Source: Rubinisphaera margarita (GTDB lineage Bacteria; Planctomycetota; Planctomycetia; Planctomycetales; Planctomycetaceae). Taken from it: 64,000 bases of DNA. The notes under the pieces are model-generated. The model was given only the letters and a program-made list of their open reading frames with translations, had not been told where the DNA came from and did no database searches. Below, piece after piece: positions 50,539-61,215 of this stretch. Numbering within the stretch: the stretch's first letter is position 1; every line of letters begins with the position of its first letter. The translations under genes were made by a program, and so were the position numbers. The DNA is taken from contig NZ_JAKFGB010000012.1 of assembly GCF_022267515.1 (NCBI RefSeq), positions 496,001 through 560,000 of the forward strand, in the 5' to 3' direction.

Positions 50539-53500
50539 TCAGTCCGCTCGTGAGCGCCAGATCAGAATGTCCCCTTCGAGTCCCCCGGAGGCGATGGTTC
50601 GCCCATCCGCCGAGACGGCCAGGGAAAAGATCTGACGACGATGACCCTGCAGGGAGGTGATTGCTTCGCCCGACTTCAGGTCCCAAATTTTAAGAAGCCG
50701 GTCCCGACTGGCGGTTACGAAACTCTTGCGATCGGGAAACGAGGCAATCGCGGTGATTCGTGCCCCGTGACCCTCCATCTGACGACGGTCCGGCTCGCTG
50801 GCTTCAAAGTCGATTGCTTCAATCGCACCGGAGCTGGTCCCGACGATCAGATGATCGCCGCAGAAACCGAGCGCGGACGGAGCGTCATCCAAGGTCAACT
50901 CCCGTTCAATCTGCAGTGTTTCCATCTGAATAATAAAAGTCTGTCCGGACGTGAAGCTGACTGCCAGCCGTCCGTCCTCCTCGGCAGTTGCGACCACTTC
51001 CGATCCGTCGAGATTCCGTTCTTCCACCATTCGAGGGGGAGAGCTGAGCTCGTATCGAAACAGAGTTCCAGTCCGACTGACGACGACAAGAAAACGACTC
51101 TCCGGTGGAACATGGACGGCATGAATCGCGTTCTGAGGGACGGTCAGCGTCTCGTGCTTTAGTCCGCCGTCGATCAAGTTTTGAATGGGACACAACGTAA
51201 TCTCTGGTTGAGGGACCGCACGGATGATCTTCTTCCGATCAGGCGTGAGGAGGAAGTTGCGCGATTCATGCTCCCCCTTCTCCAGGACCACGGTGGTTTC
51301 CGCCGTCTTGAGATGATGACGCAAAATCTCCCCTCCCTGTCCCAGCGAATAAACCGACATTCCATCGTCACTGAATGCCAGACAGCGGACCGGGCTGCTG
51401 TGCCAGTACATCTGCTGCTGTTGAATGCGAGAGACGCGGACGACATTGGCCGTGCCATCTCCACTCCCCACAGCCAGATATCGCCCATCCGGCGAGAGCG
51501 AAAGCACTCCTGTGCCGAGACGGTGGGTTGGATACGTCGCGATTCGATGGGACTTTTCCGCATCGAACAAATCCATCGACTGCACCGTTCCGGTCGAAAC
51601 CACGAGTTCGTTTCCAGGCAGGAACAGGGCTCCGCCGAGCTTTCCCTGATACGTGTAGTTCTCAACGAGTCTCTCACCGTCGGTTGTTGAAAAAATTCGG
51701 TAGTGACCGTTCTCGCTGGCGACGAGGAGACGGGAACCGTCATCGGAAAAGTGAATCCCGGTGATCGAATCCATTCCGTTGGGACCGTTCAGAATCTCCA
51801 GATGTTTAATGCGATCCTGAATCGACCAGAGTCGTACGATCCCCTCATCTCCTCCGACCGCGACGCGTTGGCTGTCGTGGGAGAATGCAGCCGCATTCGC
51901 GCCCAGCGGACCAGACGGAAGTTCGACGACTAACTCTTCGCTGTCGACTTCCCAGACGCGGACGGCACCCTGCGCCCCGAAACTCAGGACATACCGCCCG
52001 TCCGGCGAATAACTGAGTCCAGTTACAGGAGGGCCATGTTTGATCTGCTTGAAAGGCAGCTCCATCTCGCTCGGATTCCAGAAGCTGATAAAGCCATTAC
52101 TCGCTCCCGCTGCCAGATGCAGTCGTGTGGGAGAAAAGGAGATGCTGGTGTACCGTCCTTTTGGCGGCCGGACACGCTCGATCAACTTGCCCTTCTGTCC
52201 GTTCCAGACCGCCATCTCGCCTTCCCGCCCCACAGTCGCGAGAAACTGTCCTTCCCTCGACAGGCAGATCGCGGTGACTTCATCGCCGTGAATCACATTG
52301 ACTGGGAAGCTGTCCATGAGTGCGGCGTAGTAATGCCAGGCGAAGTCCTTTAGCTGATCAAGCTCCGGATCGTTCGAGACCCGCTGAAGCGTCGTGCGGA
52401 TGCTGCGAATATCGCCCTGGCCGAATTGCTGAGAGGCGAGGGTCATCATGGAACGGTAGAGCGAATTCCTGGCTCGATCGGCGTTGAAGGAAGCCGCCTT
52501 CCAGAGGACCGTCAGGACGATCAGCCCGACAATCAAAGTTGTCGCGAAGCCTCCGCTGAGTCCAGTGATCAGCGGATACCGTCGGGCCCAGCGGACCATC
52601 TTCTCTACAGAGCTGACCGGCCGGGACAGAATGGGCTCACCACGACGGACCCGTTCAAGCTCCTCTTTCAACAACAGGGCCGACGCAAAACGCTTGTCCG
52701 GGTCCCGTTCGAGGCACTTCAGGCAGATCGTCTCCAGATCTTTCGGAACCGAGAGATCAAGAGCCCGTGGAGAAGGAGCATCCTGCATCATCTTCTGATG
52801 GATCACAGCCCGGACGTTGCCGCGAAACGGAAGATGTGCCGTGAGCATCTCGAACAGAACGACGCCGATGGAATAAATATCGGTCCGATGATCGGTCCAT
52901 CGTGACTGGCCGGTCGCCTGCTCGGGCGACATGTAACTTGCCGTGCCGAGAATCTGGCCTTCCGATGAGATGCTCTGCTCCGCCGAAACCTGCTTCGCGA
53001 GCCCGAAGTCGGCGATGTAGGGAATTCCTTTCCCGTCGATCATGATATTGGCCGGTTTGATGTCGCGATGAATAACGCCGGCCTGGTGGGCGTGATAGAG
53101 AGCGTCAGTCAACGTGATCAGCAGATCGACAGTTGTCTTGTGGGTCGGCTTTCCCGCACTGAGGACATCGCGGAGGTTGAGGCCGTCGATATATTCACTG
53201 GCGATGAAGGCCTGACCGTCGGCCGTGGTCCCGGTTTCGTAGACGGCGACAATGTTGCGATGTCGCAGCTTGGCCGCACTCTGAGCTTCGTGCAACAGCA
53301 TCGAAACCGATTCGCGCGATGCGACGGGCACCTTGAGCGCCACCTCGCGGCCGAGGTTGACATCTTCCGCCAGCCAGACCGATCCGAACCCGCCTTTGCC
53401 CAGGATCTTGTTCAATCGGAAGTGCGCCACCATCGGCTGGACCGGGAGAAAGTCCTGCTTTTCCTTTGATGGCTCGGGCTGATCGAGCAGATTGAACGGG

Positions 53501-53673
53501 ATCCATCCACAGTCGCTGCAGTTGACTCCATCCGCTCTGACCGTCTTTCCTTCGGGGCCGAATGAGACCTGGAGAGACGCTTGATCAAGTAATGCGATTG
53601 GCTGATGGCAACGGGGGCAACTGATCTCCATGGACACCATCATCCCGCGAAGCGGGGTTACAGGTTGCGTCAT
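50539..53673 (-). CDS. Membrane Ser/Thr protein kinase with zinc-ribbon start and WD40-like C-terminal propellers
   Basis: 1044 residues from the ATG at 53673; ATGs at 53643 and 53631 are alternatives because GAGAGG abuts the first. An N-terminal zinc ribbon (CPRCHQ and NCSDCGW) precedes a Hanks-type kinase: GKGGFGSVW (92-100), Lys114, HRDIKPANIMI, DFGLAKQV and SYMSPEQA. A single membrane span (ITGLSGGFATTLIVGLIVLT, about residues 385-404) is followed by WD40-like repeats (for example ASFPDRKSFVTASRDRLLKI) to the end, giving a periplasmic or cytoplasmic propeller depending on topology. Such kinases are numerous in planctomycetes. The substrate and the signal bound by the propellers are unknown. 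Confidence 0.92.
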   Translation of the reverse strand: MTQPVTPLRGMMVSMEISCPRCHQPIALLDQASLQVSFGPEGKTVRADGVNCSDCGWIPFNLLDQPEPSKEKQDFLPVQPMVAHFRLNKILGKGGFGSVWLAEDVNLGREVALKVPVASRESVSMLLHEAQSAAKLRHRNIVAVYETGTTADGQAFIASEYIDGLNLRDVLSAGKPTHKTTVDLLITLTDALYHAHQAGVIHRDIKPANIMIDGKGIPYIADFGLAKQVSAEQSISSEGQILGTASYMSPEQATGQSRWTDHRTDIYSIGVVLFEMLTAHLPFRGNVRAVIHQKMMQDAPSPRALDLSVPKDLETICLKCLERDPDKRFASALLLKEELERVRRGEPILSRPVSSVEKMVRWARRYPLITGLSGGFATTLIVGLIVLTVLWKAASFNADRARNSLYRSMMTLASQQFGQGDIRSIRTTLQRVSNDPELDQLKDFAWHYYAALMDSFPVNVIHGDEVTAICLSREGQFLATVGREGEMAVWNGQKGKLIERVRPPKGRYTSISFSPTRLHLAAGASNGFISFWNPSEMELPFKQIKHGPPVTGLSYSPDGRYVLSFGAQGAVRVWEVDSEELVVELPSGPLGANAAAFSHDSQRVAVGGDEGIVRLWSIQDRIKHLEILNGPNGMDSITGIHFSDDGSRLLVASENGHYRIFSTTDGERLVENYTYQGKLGGALFLPGNELVVSTGTVQSMDLFDAEKSHRIATYPTHRLGTGVLSLSPDGRYLAVGSGDGTANVVRVSRIQQQQMYWHSSPVRCLAFSDDGMSVYSLGQGGEILRHHLKTAETTVVLEKGEHESRNFLLTPDRKKIIRAVPQPEITLCPIQNLIDGGLKHETLTVPQNAIHAVHVPPESRFLVVVSRTGTLFRYELSSPPRMVEERNLDGSEVVATAEEDGRLAVSFTSGQTFIIQMETLQIERELTLDDAPSALGFCGDHLIVGTSSGAIEAIDFEASEPDRRQMEGHGARITAIASFPDRKSFVTASRDRLLKIWDLKSGEAITSLQGHRRQIFSLAVSADGRTIASGGLEGDILIWRSRAD

Positions 53674-53754
53674 CCTCTCATGATGAGATTCCTGATTCTA
53701 ACGACAAGTCCACGGCGATTCGAGTCGCAATCGTCTTTTGTACACTCAGAATTG

Positions 53755-56700
53755 TTATGGGGTCGCGGGAGGTGTTTCGGCTTTCGGTTTGCGTGCGAAG
53801 CGACGCAAGACCACGTAGAACACCGGTGTGAGGAACAGCCCAAACAGTGTCACGCCAAGCATTCCGCTGAAGACCGCGGTGCCGAGAACCCGTCGCATTT
53901 CGAAACCGGCTCCCGTTGCGATTAACAGTGGAATGACGCCAAGAATGAACGAGAAGGCCGTCATTAAGATCGGTCGCAGTCGAAGTCGGCAGGCGGCGAC
54001 GGCGGCTTCGAACCGGTTCTTTCCGGCGTCTTCTTCGGCTTTCGCGAATTCGACGATCAGAATGGCGTTTTTGCAGGCCAGCCCGACGAGCACGATGAAA
54101 CCGATCTGCGTCAGAATGTTATTGTCCATTCCCCGAAACCAGATCCCGATAATGGCAAACAACAGACACAGCGGCACGATGAGAATAATGGCGAGCGGCA
54201 GCAGCCAGCTTTCGTATTGTGCAGCGAGTGTCAGGAACACGAACAACACCGCGAGTGGAAACAGGAACATGATCGTATTTCCTGCCTGACGTTCCTGGTA
54301 AGCGATGTCAGTCCACGCGTAGCCGAATCCGGGAGGAAGATTTTCGGCTGCGAGCTGTTCGATCGTATTCAGAGATTCCCCTGTACTGTAGCCGGGGACG
54401 GTATCTCCATTGATATCGGCTGCAGGATACAGATTGAACCGCACCAGCCGGTCCGGTCCGATCGTCCGTTCAATCTCCACAACCGAACCGAGTGCGATGC
54501 TCGTGCCGCGAGCGCTGCGGGTCCGCAGTCTCAGGATATCGGCAGGTTCATCTCGAAATTCGGGTTCGGCCTGGGCGGTGACCCGGTAAGTCCGTCCGAG
54601 AATGTTGAAGTCATTGACGTAGACGGAACCGAGATAAACCTGCAGAGCCTGAAAGACGTTACTGACAGGGATATCAAGCATTTCCGCTTTGGTTCGGTCG
54701 ACATCGACAAAGATCTGCGGGACATTCACGCGGAAGTTCGAAAAGACCTGTGCCAGGCCCGGCTGCTGATTCGCTTTCGTAATCATCAACTCGGTGACCT
54801 GACTGAGCGCGTCGGTCCCTGCCCCGCTCTGGTCCTGAATGTAGAGCTTATATCCACCGCCGCGACCAATCCCGCGAACCGGTGGTGGGGGAATAATGAA
54901 AATCTGAGCTTCATTAATTGAAGCGACCTTGCCGCGGAGTTCTCCCACGATCGCGTCAAGATTCCGTCCACGTTTGGCTCTCTCCTTGGCGTCCTCAAGT
55001 GGGAGGAATGTCACCGCCGCGTTCGGGGCAATCGTGAACGTTGAACCCGACAGGCCCGCGATCCCGACCGAGTGGGCGACGCCGTCAATCTTTCCGCCTA
55101 ACTCGGCTACCTGTCTTGTTACGACGTCCGTTCGCGCGAGAGACGCGCCATCGGGCAGTCGAATACTGACGATGAGATAACCCTGATCCTGCGGCGGAAT
55201 AAATCCGGAAGGAACAAGGCCGAAGCTGTACCACGTCGCGCCCAGCAGCCCGACATAAAGGAGCAATGCGAGCGCGGACATTCGCACGAGCCGCGAGATA
55301 ATCCCCGCGTAGATGTTGCTTGTAATATCAAACGTACGATTGAACAGCCGGAAGAACCAGCCGAACACGGCATCGACAAATTTCCCCAGTGCATTCCGTT
55401 CTGCGTTCTTCGGCCGCAGCAACAGCGCACAGAGAGCGGGGCTGAGTGTCAATGAGACAAATGTCGAAAGCGCCGTGGAGATGGAGATCGTCATTGCGAA
55501 CTGACGATAGAACTGCCCGCTGATACTCGGCACAAACATTGTCGGCACGAAGACTGCGATCAGCACGAGTGTCGTGGCAATCAGGGCGGAACCGACCTCG
55601 TCCATGGCTTTATGGGTGGCTTCCCGCGGAGAAAGACCCTGGGCGATGAGTCGTTCAACATTCTCGACGACCACGATCGCGTCATCGACGACGATTCCGA
55701 TCGCGAGTACCAGTCCGAACAGGGAGAGAGTATTGAGGGAGACTCCCAGAACCTGCATCACGGCGAACGTTCCGATCAGCGAGATCGGAATCGCGATCAC
55801 AGGAATAATCGTTGGACGCCAGCCATGCAGGAAGACGAACACCGTAAGCACGACCAGTGCGGTGGTGATATAAAGTGTGTCGAACACTTCGGCGATCGAC
55901 TCTTCGACGTAGTCGGTCGGGTTGTAGGCGATCGCATATTCCACTCCTTTCGGAAAGTCAGAATTGAGTGCCGCCATCGTGCTCTTCACTTCGGCAGCCG
56001 TATCCACGGCGTTGGTGCCGGGACGCTGATAGATCAGGACGGCGACGGCTGGCTTGCCGTCGAGATAGCTGAGTCGCGAATAGTCCTGAGCACCGAGTTC
56101 GAGTCTGGCGACATCGCTGAGACGCGTCACACGGCCATCTTCCCCGCGTTTGACGATGATCTTCTCGAACTCGTCTGTTCCCTGCAGTCGGCCTCTTGTC
56201 TTCACGTTCAACTGGAACGCGCCCGTCTCGTCGATCGGTGGCTGGCCGATCACGCCGGCTGCGACCTGAACGTTCTGGCTGCGAATGGCTTCGACAATAT
56301 CACCGACGGTGAGATCGATGTGCGTCATCTTTTCGATGTCGAGCCAGACCCGCATCGCGTACTCGTTTCCGCCGGCAATGCGGATGTCCCCGACTCCATC
56401 GAGCCGCATGAGAGCATCGCGAATTCGAAGGAAGGCGAAGTTGCTGATGTAAAGCTGGTCCCGACTGTTATCCGGTGATGTCAGGTGGACCACCATGAGC
56501 ATGTCGGGGATCTGTTTCTGGGTTGTCACGCCAATCTGCCGAACAACATCGGGCAGCCGGGCTTCGGCAATCGCCACCCGGTTTTGCACCAGCACCTGGG
56601 CGTCATCCAGATCCGTCCCCAGTTTGAACGTGACGGTAAGTTGCATCGTCCCATCGCTGCTCGACGACGACTCCATGTAGAGCATGTCGTCGACGCCGTT

Positions 56701-56913
56701 CATCTCCTGTTCGATCGGCGTGGCGACGGTATCGGCAATCACCTGCGGTGTCGCGCCGGGATAGCTGGCCCGCACAACGACTGTTGGCGGAGCCACGCTC
56801 GGATACTGCGAAACCGGCAGCAGGAAATACGTGATGCCTCCGACCAGCACGACGATGAACGAGAGGACGGAGGCGAAGATCGGGCGTTCGATAAAGAAAT
56901 GGGGAAACTTCAT
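53755..56913 (-). CDS. HAE1-type RND multidrug efflux permease (AcrB/MexB-like)
   Basis: 1052 residues from the ATG at 56913; the reading frame extends upstream, but MKFPHFFIERPIFASVLSFI is the conserved family start. Both TM4 Asp residues (LAIGIVVDDAIVVVENVERL) and the TM10 Lys (LVGLACKNAILIVEFAK) of the AcrB proton relay are present, as are the periplasmic docking loops (for example YPGATPQVIADTVATPIEQE). The protein works as a trimer in the inner membrane and expels hydrophobic compounds. Its start overlaps the stop of the adaptor gene by one base (TAATG), so the two are coupled. No TolC gene is adjacent. Confidence 0.96.
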   Translation of the reverse strand: MKFPHFFIERPIFASVLSFIVVLVGGITYFLLPVSQYPSVAPPTVVVRASYPGATPQVIADTVATPIEQEMNGVDDMLYMESSSSSDGTMQLTVTFKLGTDLDDAQVLVQNRVAIAEARLPDVVRQIGVTTQKQIPDMLMVVHLTSPDNSRDQLYISNFAFLRIRDALMRLDGVGDIRIAGGNEYAMRVWLDIEKMTHIDLTVGDIVEAIRSQNVQVAAGVIGQPPIDETGAFQLNVKTRGRLQGTDEFEKIIVKRGEDGRVTRLSDVARLELGAQDYSRLSYLDGKPAVAVLIYQRPGTNAVDTAAEVKSTMAALNSDFPKGVEYAIAYNPTDYVEESIAEVFDTLYITTALVVLTVFVFLHGWRPTIIPVIAIPISLIGTFAVMQVLGVSLNTLSLFGLVLAIGIVVDDAIVVVENVERLIAQGLSPREATHKAMDEVGSALIATTLVLIAVFVPTMFVPSISGQFYRQFAMTISISTALSTFVSLTLSPALCALLLRPKNAERNALGKFVDAVFGWFFRLFNRTFDITSNIYAGIISRLVRMSALALLLYVGLLGATWYSFGLVPSGFIPPQDQGYLIVSIRLPDGASLARTDVVTRQVAELGGKIDGVAHSVGIAGLSGSTFTIAPNAAVTFLPLEDAKERAKRGRNLDAIVGELRGKVASINEAQIFIIPPPPVRGIGRGGGYKLYIQDQSGAGTDALSQVTELMITKANQQPGLAQVFSNFRVNVPQIFVDVDRTKAEMLDIPVSNVFQALQVYLGSVYVNDFNILGRTYRVTAQAEPEFRDEPADILRLRTRSARGTSIALGSVVEIERTIGPDRLVRFNLYPAADINGDTVPGYSTGESLNTIEQLAAENLPPGFGYAWTDIAYQERQAGNTIMFLFPLAVLFVFLTLAAQYESWLLPLAIILIVPLCLLFAIIGIWFRGMDNNILTQIGFIVLVGLACKNAILIVEFAKAEEDAGKNRFEAAVAACRLRLRPILMTAFSFILGVIPLLIATGAGFEMRRVLGTAVFSGMLGVTLFGLFLTPVFYVVLRRFARKPKAETPPATP

Positions 56914-58331
56914 TATTTGTCCCCTTCCTTGTCGGCAGTCAGATTGCGCCCGGTTCTCGTGAATTCGGGAAGTGGGTCCGGCTTGGGAGAAATCCACTGC
57001 TCGGGCGGCAGCGGCTCGTAGTTATCGGGCAGGCCATCTTCCAGCGATTCGATTGTGCCATCCCGGGTCACGACCTGCATTTCCGGCCGTGCCTGCAGCA
57101 GGCCCTGCGTGATGATTTTTTCGCTTCCCGCCAATCCATTGCGAACAACCCGCAGACCATCGACAAGAGGGCCAACCTCAATGGTTCGCTGTTCGACGAT
57201 TCCGTCATTCACGAGGTAGACAAACTGCGTCGATTGATCCGTTCCGATTGCCGAGTCAGGGATGAGAATGGCCTGATAAGGTGCACTTCCGGGAATCCGA
57301 ATGCGGGCAAACATCCCGGGAATCAACACCTGATCGTCGTTGGGAAAGACGCAGCGGGCCCGCATGCTGGCGGTGTTGGCATCGAAGCGGTTGTCCACAA
57401 AGTCCATGTGCCCGAGATGCGGAAAACCCTTTTCATCAACCAGGGCCAGAAAGACCGGGTTCTTGGCGACACGCGAACTCTCCCGAGCCCCCGATTGCGC
57501 CAGTCGGGTGTACTTCAGCACCTCCTGTTCGGTCGCATCAAAGTAGCAGTAGATCGGGGCGACCGACGTAATCGTGGTCAACAGAGTTGATGAAGCGCTT
57601 CCGCCGCTGACGAGGTTGCCTTCGGTCACCATCTGACGACTGATTCGGCCTGCAACCGGAGCGTAGATTCTGGTGTATTCCAGATTCAGTTCGGCCGTTT
57701 CCACCCGAGCCTTGGCCGACTCAATCCCCGCCTTCGCTGTTTCAATGGTCGCTTCCGCGGAACTGATCCCGGCATTCGATGCGCTCACATCCGCTTCAGC
57801 GGTCAGGTACTCGGCTTCAAACTGATCCAGTTCGTCCTGAGTCGCAGCATTCTGATCGCGAAGCTTACGAACCCGCTGCACCTGAGTTTCCACGAGTTGT
57901 CGTTGAGCTTCGGACTGCTTGAGGCGGGCTTTGGCGTCTTCCAGCGTAGCACGTGCCTGGGCCAGCTGAGATTCCGCCTGGGTGACATCGGAACGAGCGC
58001 CATTCAGTTCGGCCTGGAACGGTCGAGGATCGATGACGAACAGGAGATCGTTCTTCTCCACCATCTGCCCTTCGTCGAAGTGGATCGACTGCAGATAACC
58101 GCTGACCCGGGAACGAATCTCGACATAGTCGATCGCCTCCAGACGCCCGGTGTACTCATCCCACTCGACGATCTGCTTGCGAATCGGAGCGGCGACTGTC
58201 ACTTCCGGAGGCGGCTGTTGCGGTGGCGCACCCTGAGTTCCCCCACAGCCGACTGCGAGAAATAAGGTCGCGCCGGCTACGATAAAGAGCGTGCAGAGGC
58301 GAAAATGGGAATCAACGTAAGAGAACTTCAA
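56913..58331 (-). CDS. RND efflux periplasmic adaptor (AcrA/MexA-like)
   Basis: About 472 residues from a TTG at 58331 preceded by GAGGGAG, the best ribosome binding site; the frame stays open to an ATG at 58448 but those extra 39 residues lack family features. A lipoprotein-type signal follows (FRLCTLFIVAGATLFLAVGC). Then come the first lipoyl half (VEIRSRVSGYLQSIHFDEGQ), a coiled coil of about 150 residues, the second lipoyl half (RIYAPVAGRISRQMVTEGNL) and the beta-barrel and membrane-proximal domains. It connects the RND permease downstream (one-base overlap) to an outer-membrane channel encoded elsewhere. Confidence 0.93.
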   Translation of the reverse strand: MKFSYVDSHFRLCTLFIVAGATLFLAVGCGGTQGAPPQQPPPEVTVAAPIRKQIVEWDEYTGRLEAIDYVEIRSRVSGYLQSIHFDEGQMVEKNDLLFVIDPRPFQAELNGARSDVTQAESQLAQARATLEDAKARLKQSEAQRQLVETQVQRVRKLRDQNAATQDELDQFEAEYLTAEADVSASNAGISSAEATIETAKAGIESAKARVETAELNLEYTRIYAPVAGRISRQMVTEGNLVSGGSASSTLLTTITSVAPIYCYFDATEQEVLKYTRLAQSGARESSRVAKNPVFLALVDEKGFPHLGHMDFVDNRFDANTASMRARCVFPNDDQVLIPGMFARIRIPGSAPYQAILIPDSAIGTDQSTQFVYLVNDGIVEQRTIEVGPLVDGLRVVRNGLAGSEKIITQGLLQARPEMQVVTRDGTIESLEDGLPDNYEPLPPEQWISPKPDPLPEFTRTGRNLTADKEGDK

Positions 58332-58550
58332 GGCAGCTTCTCCCTCAGTACGGATAGCAGGACTCGTCGCTTCGGCAGCCGAAGCCGAGCCATGTGTCGG
58401 TGAGGCGGGAACAGGGGGTGGGTAGCAGTTTATTACTTCACATGGCAACTATCTTTGTGAAGTCTATGTTTGCGACGAGCAATTCGCAACGGGGGTTCGC
58501 GCAGAAACCAAAAGATCGGCGGACTTGTCCGATTATTCCGACCCGGGCGC

Positions 58551-58596
58551 AAAAAAGAAAAACGGCCGTCCACCGAAGGGAGAACGGCCGTTTATT
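58551..58596 (-). terminator. Rho-independent terminator of tRNA-Arg
   Basis: On the minus strand, AAACGGCCGT and ACGGCCGTTT form a 10-bp stem with a loop of about 15 bases, followed by TTCTTTTTT. It begins a few bases after the tRNA 3' end, so it terminates the tRNA transcript. Confidence 0.75.
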
Positions 58597-58671
<75 letters not shown>

Positions 58672-58680
58672 TGAGCGGGA

Positions 58681-58710
58681 ATTGTAGGCTTCTCGAGAAC
58701 GGATTGCCAG
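58681..58710 (-). promoter_or_regulatory. Candidate sigma70 promoter of tRNA-Arg
   Basis: On the minus strand CTGGCA (58705-58710) and TACAAT (58681-58686) are separated by 18 bp; the -10 matches 5 of 6 bases. The -10 ends about 10 bp before the tRNA, giving a leader of only a few bases. Confidence 0.5.
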
Positions 58711-58833
58711 TCTGGTTATACTCTGATTCCGCAGGATGGGATCGCCACAGTCGTGGTCGATCGGGTCTGGTAGAATGTTCCGAAAATCCGCGTTATGGAA
58801 ATCGCGGTACGGGTCCATTCGAGGAGTACGAAA

Positions 58834-59262
58834 ATGAACGCATGGTCGGCTCTCGCGGTCTGGTCTCTGACTCTGGTCCTCTTCAGCATCCCGGCGGCCG
58901 GGTTCGCTGAGGATGACGATAAGCAGCCGGAGCAGAAGACTTTTGAAGGTACGTGGAGAAACCAGAAATACAATTCTTCCGGCCCGCTGAAGTGTGTGGC
59001 GCGTCCGGGAGAGAACGGCCGGGTGAATGCGACCTTCTCCGGGCTCTTTATGGGCGACCCGTTCTCCTACGATGTCGAATTTCAGGCGAAACCGGGACGG
59101 AGTCAGGTTGATCTGGCGGGAGAAGCGACCGTCAGTGGCCATATCTATCAGTGGAAAGGCGCTCTCAAAGGGCCGCAGCTGCTCGGCCGATATACGGGTA
59201 CCAACGGATACGTCGGAGATTTCGCCCTTCAGGAGACCGAGCCAGCGGAAGAGAGCCGGTAA
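58834..59262 (+). CDS. Secreted hypothetical protein, beta-rich
   Basis: 142 residues from the ATG at 58834, which follows GAGGAG by about eight bases; an in-frame ATG at 58795 would precede the signal. The N-terminus is a signal peptide (MNAWSALAVWSLTLVLFSIP, then AAGFAEDD). The mature part is compact and probably all beta (TFEGTWRNQKYNSSGPLKCV ... GRYTGTNGYVGDFALQE). It lacks catalytic motifs I recognise. It ends 22 bp before a converging cytochrome gene. Conserved domain unknown; extracellular or periplasmic. Confidence 0.78.
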   Translation: MNAWSALAVWSLTLVLFSIPAAGFAEDDDKQPEQKTFEGTWRNQKYNSSGPLKCVARPGENGRVNATFSGLFMGDPFSYDVEFQAKPGRSQVDLAGEATVSGHIYQWKGALKGPQLLGRYTGTNGYVGDFALQETEPAEESR

Positions 59263-59284
59263 GCGTTGATGTCTCCGCAGGTGA

Positions 59285-60646
59285 CTAAAGCGTCTTCAGA
59301 TACTCAAGCACGGCCCGTTTCTCTTTTGTTGAAAGAGCATCCGGATAATCGTGCCCGGCGTTGCTCTTGCCTGTTAGAGCAGTATCGAAGTACCGGCGTC
59401 GTTCCGCCGGATGTTTCGCGGTCACCGGAATCTGGCTGTGTGCCGTGAAATCCAGTCCAATAGCGGCTTTATTGTAGTCGGACGAGGCCCGCTTCCAGAT
59501 TGATGGACGCTCTTCAAGATTCAGCACCCCGGCCAGCGTCGGCACGCTGCCATTGTGGAAGTAAGGAGCTGTCGCCCAGATCCCATCCAGCGGCGGAGCG
59601 ACGTAACCGCCCGGCTCGCGGAGAATCTCCCGTTCTCCATAGTGAGACAGCCAGCTCTTGCCGTAATCTTCCCGATGAGCAGGCGTCAGCGCGTGATAGC
59701 GGACCGGATCGGTACCGATTTCTGCCAGTGGCACAATCTTTTGCGGGTAGGTCTCTCTGGCTCCATACGTTCCATGGCAGTCGCTGCAGTTTTTCTCGAA
59801 GACAAGTCTCCCCTGCCCGGCCAGTTCCTGATTGATTTCGTACGGATACCGTGGCGGCTCGATCGATTCCAGGTAAGCGAAGATATCCTTGAAATCATTC
59901 TCCCACTCGTCGAGCTGGGGTCGGCCGTTCTCGCGGATGAGGACGAACGGCATGAGGGCGCGATGGTCCTTTTCGACGAAGCCATCGACATACAGGTGAC
60001 TCCGCTTGCTGAAATGCCACCAGGGTGGAGCATCCATGTCGTGATGCACGAGTTGCGGCGGGGCGCGAAAAGCGGCGACATTCATGTCGAGGTCGCGGTA
60101 ATGTTCAAGCGCGACACCGAACATCACGGCGTTCGTCGTGCCGACAGTTCCCCCCATCGGAAAGAACATCGCGCTCAAATCCCGCGGGGAGAGCGGCACG
60201 GAGCGTCGGAGTTTGGTCGTCCGGATATCGTCGGTGAGTGTCTGTAGTGCATAGGACGAGTTCGGCAGGCCGGGAATCGTCTGACCGGCGACCGACCCGC
60301 CGTGACAGGCAAAGCAGTTCATGAAGAAGTTGCCATCCGCCGTCACCGCGTATTGAAGCGGCTTTCCGGAATCATCATCGGGGCGAGGCGTGAGACCATA
60401 GTAGTCGAAGATCATCGAACGGCGGGCGGCAGGCTCGAGTGGAGCGGCACGTTCGCGATGTTCTTCCGGCCAGCTCTTCCAGAGATCGGAGAACGTCTGT
60501 TCGTCGCAATCGGGAATGAGATAGGGCTTATTGAGGATGAACCAGTACCCGCGTTCAGCGGCCGTTAAACCAGCCGGTGGTTCCCCGGCATGGATCGTGG
60601 ACGCGAAGAGTCCGAACAGAACCAGCAGTATGCCTGATGTCTTCAT
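59285..60646 (-). CDS. Exported di-haem c-type cytochrome
   Basis: 453 residues from the ATG at 60646, preceded by GGAG nine bases upstream; an in-frame start at 60790 would add 48 residues without signal character. A signal peptide (MKTSGILLVLFGLFASTIHA) leads into a protein with two CxxCH haem sites, MNCFACHGG and KNCSDCHG, and a C-terminal segment YVAPPLDGIWATAPYFHNGS typical of cytochrome c peroxidase-like and related di-haem proteins. It is periplasmic. The response-regulator gene 26 bp upstream on the same strand makes a likely operon. Whether it is a peroxidase or an electron carrier is undecided. Confidence 0.85.
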   Translation of the reverse strand: MKTSGILLVLFGLFASTIHAGEPPAGLTAAERGYWFILNKPYLIPDCDEQTFSDLWKSWPEEHRERAAPLEPAARRSMIFDYYGLTPRPDDDSGKPLQYAVTADGNFFMNCFACHGGSVAGQTIPGLPNSSYALQTLTDDIRTTKLRRSVPLSPRDLSAMFFPMGGTVGTTNAVMFGVALEHYRDLDMNVAAFRAPPQLVHHDMDAPPWWHFSKRSHLYVDGFVEKDHRALMPFVLIRENGRPQLDEWENDFKDIFAYLESIEPPRYPYEINQELAGQGRLVFEKNCSDCHGTYGARETYPQKIVPLAEIGTDPVRYHALTPAHREDYGKSWLSHYGEREILREPGGYVAPPLDGIWATAPYFHNGSVPTLAGVLNLEERPSIWKRASSDYNKAAIGLDFTAHSQIPVTAKHPAERRRYFDTALTGKSNAGHDYPDALSTKEKRAVLEYLKTL

Positions 60647-60672
60647 CGCTTCCGTCTCCGGGACCGGTGTCT

Positions 60673-61215
<543 letters not shown>
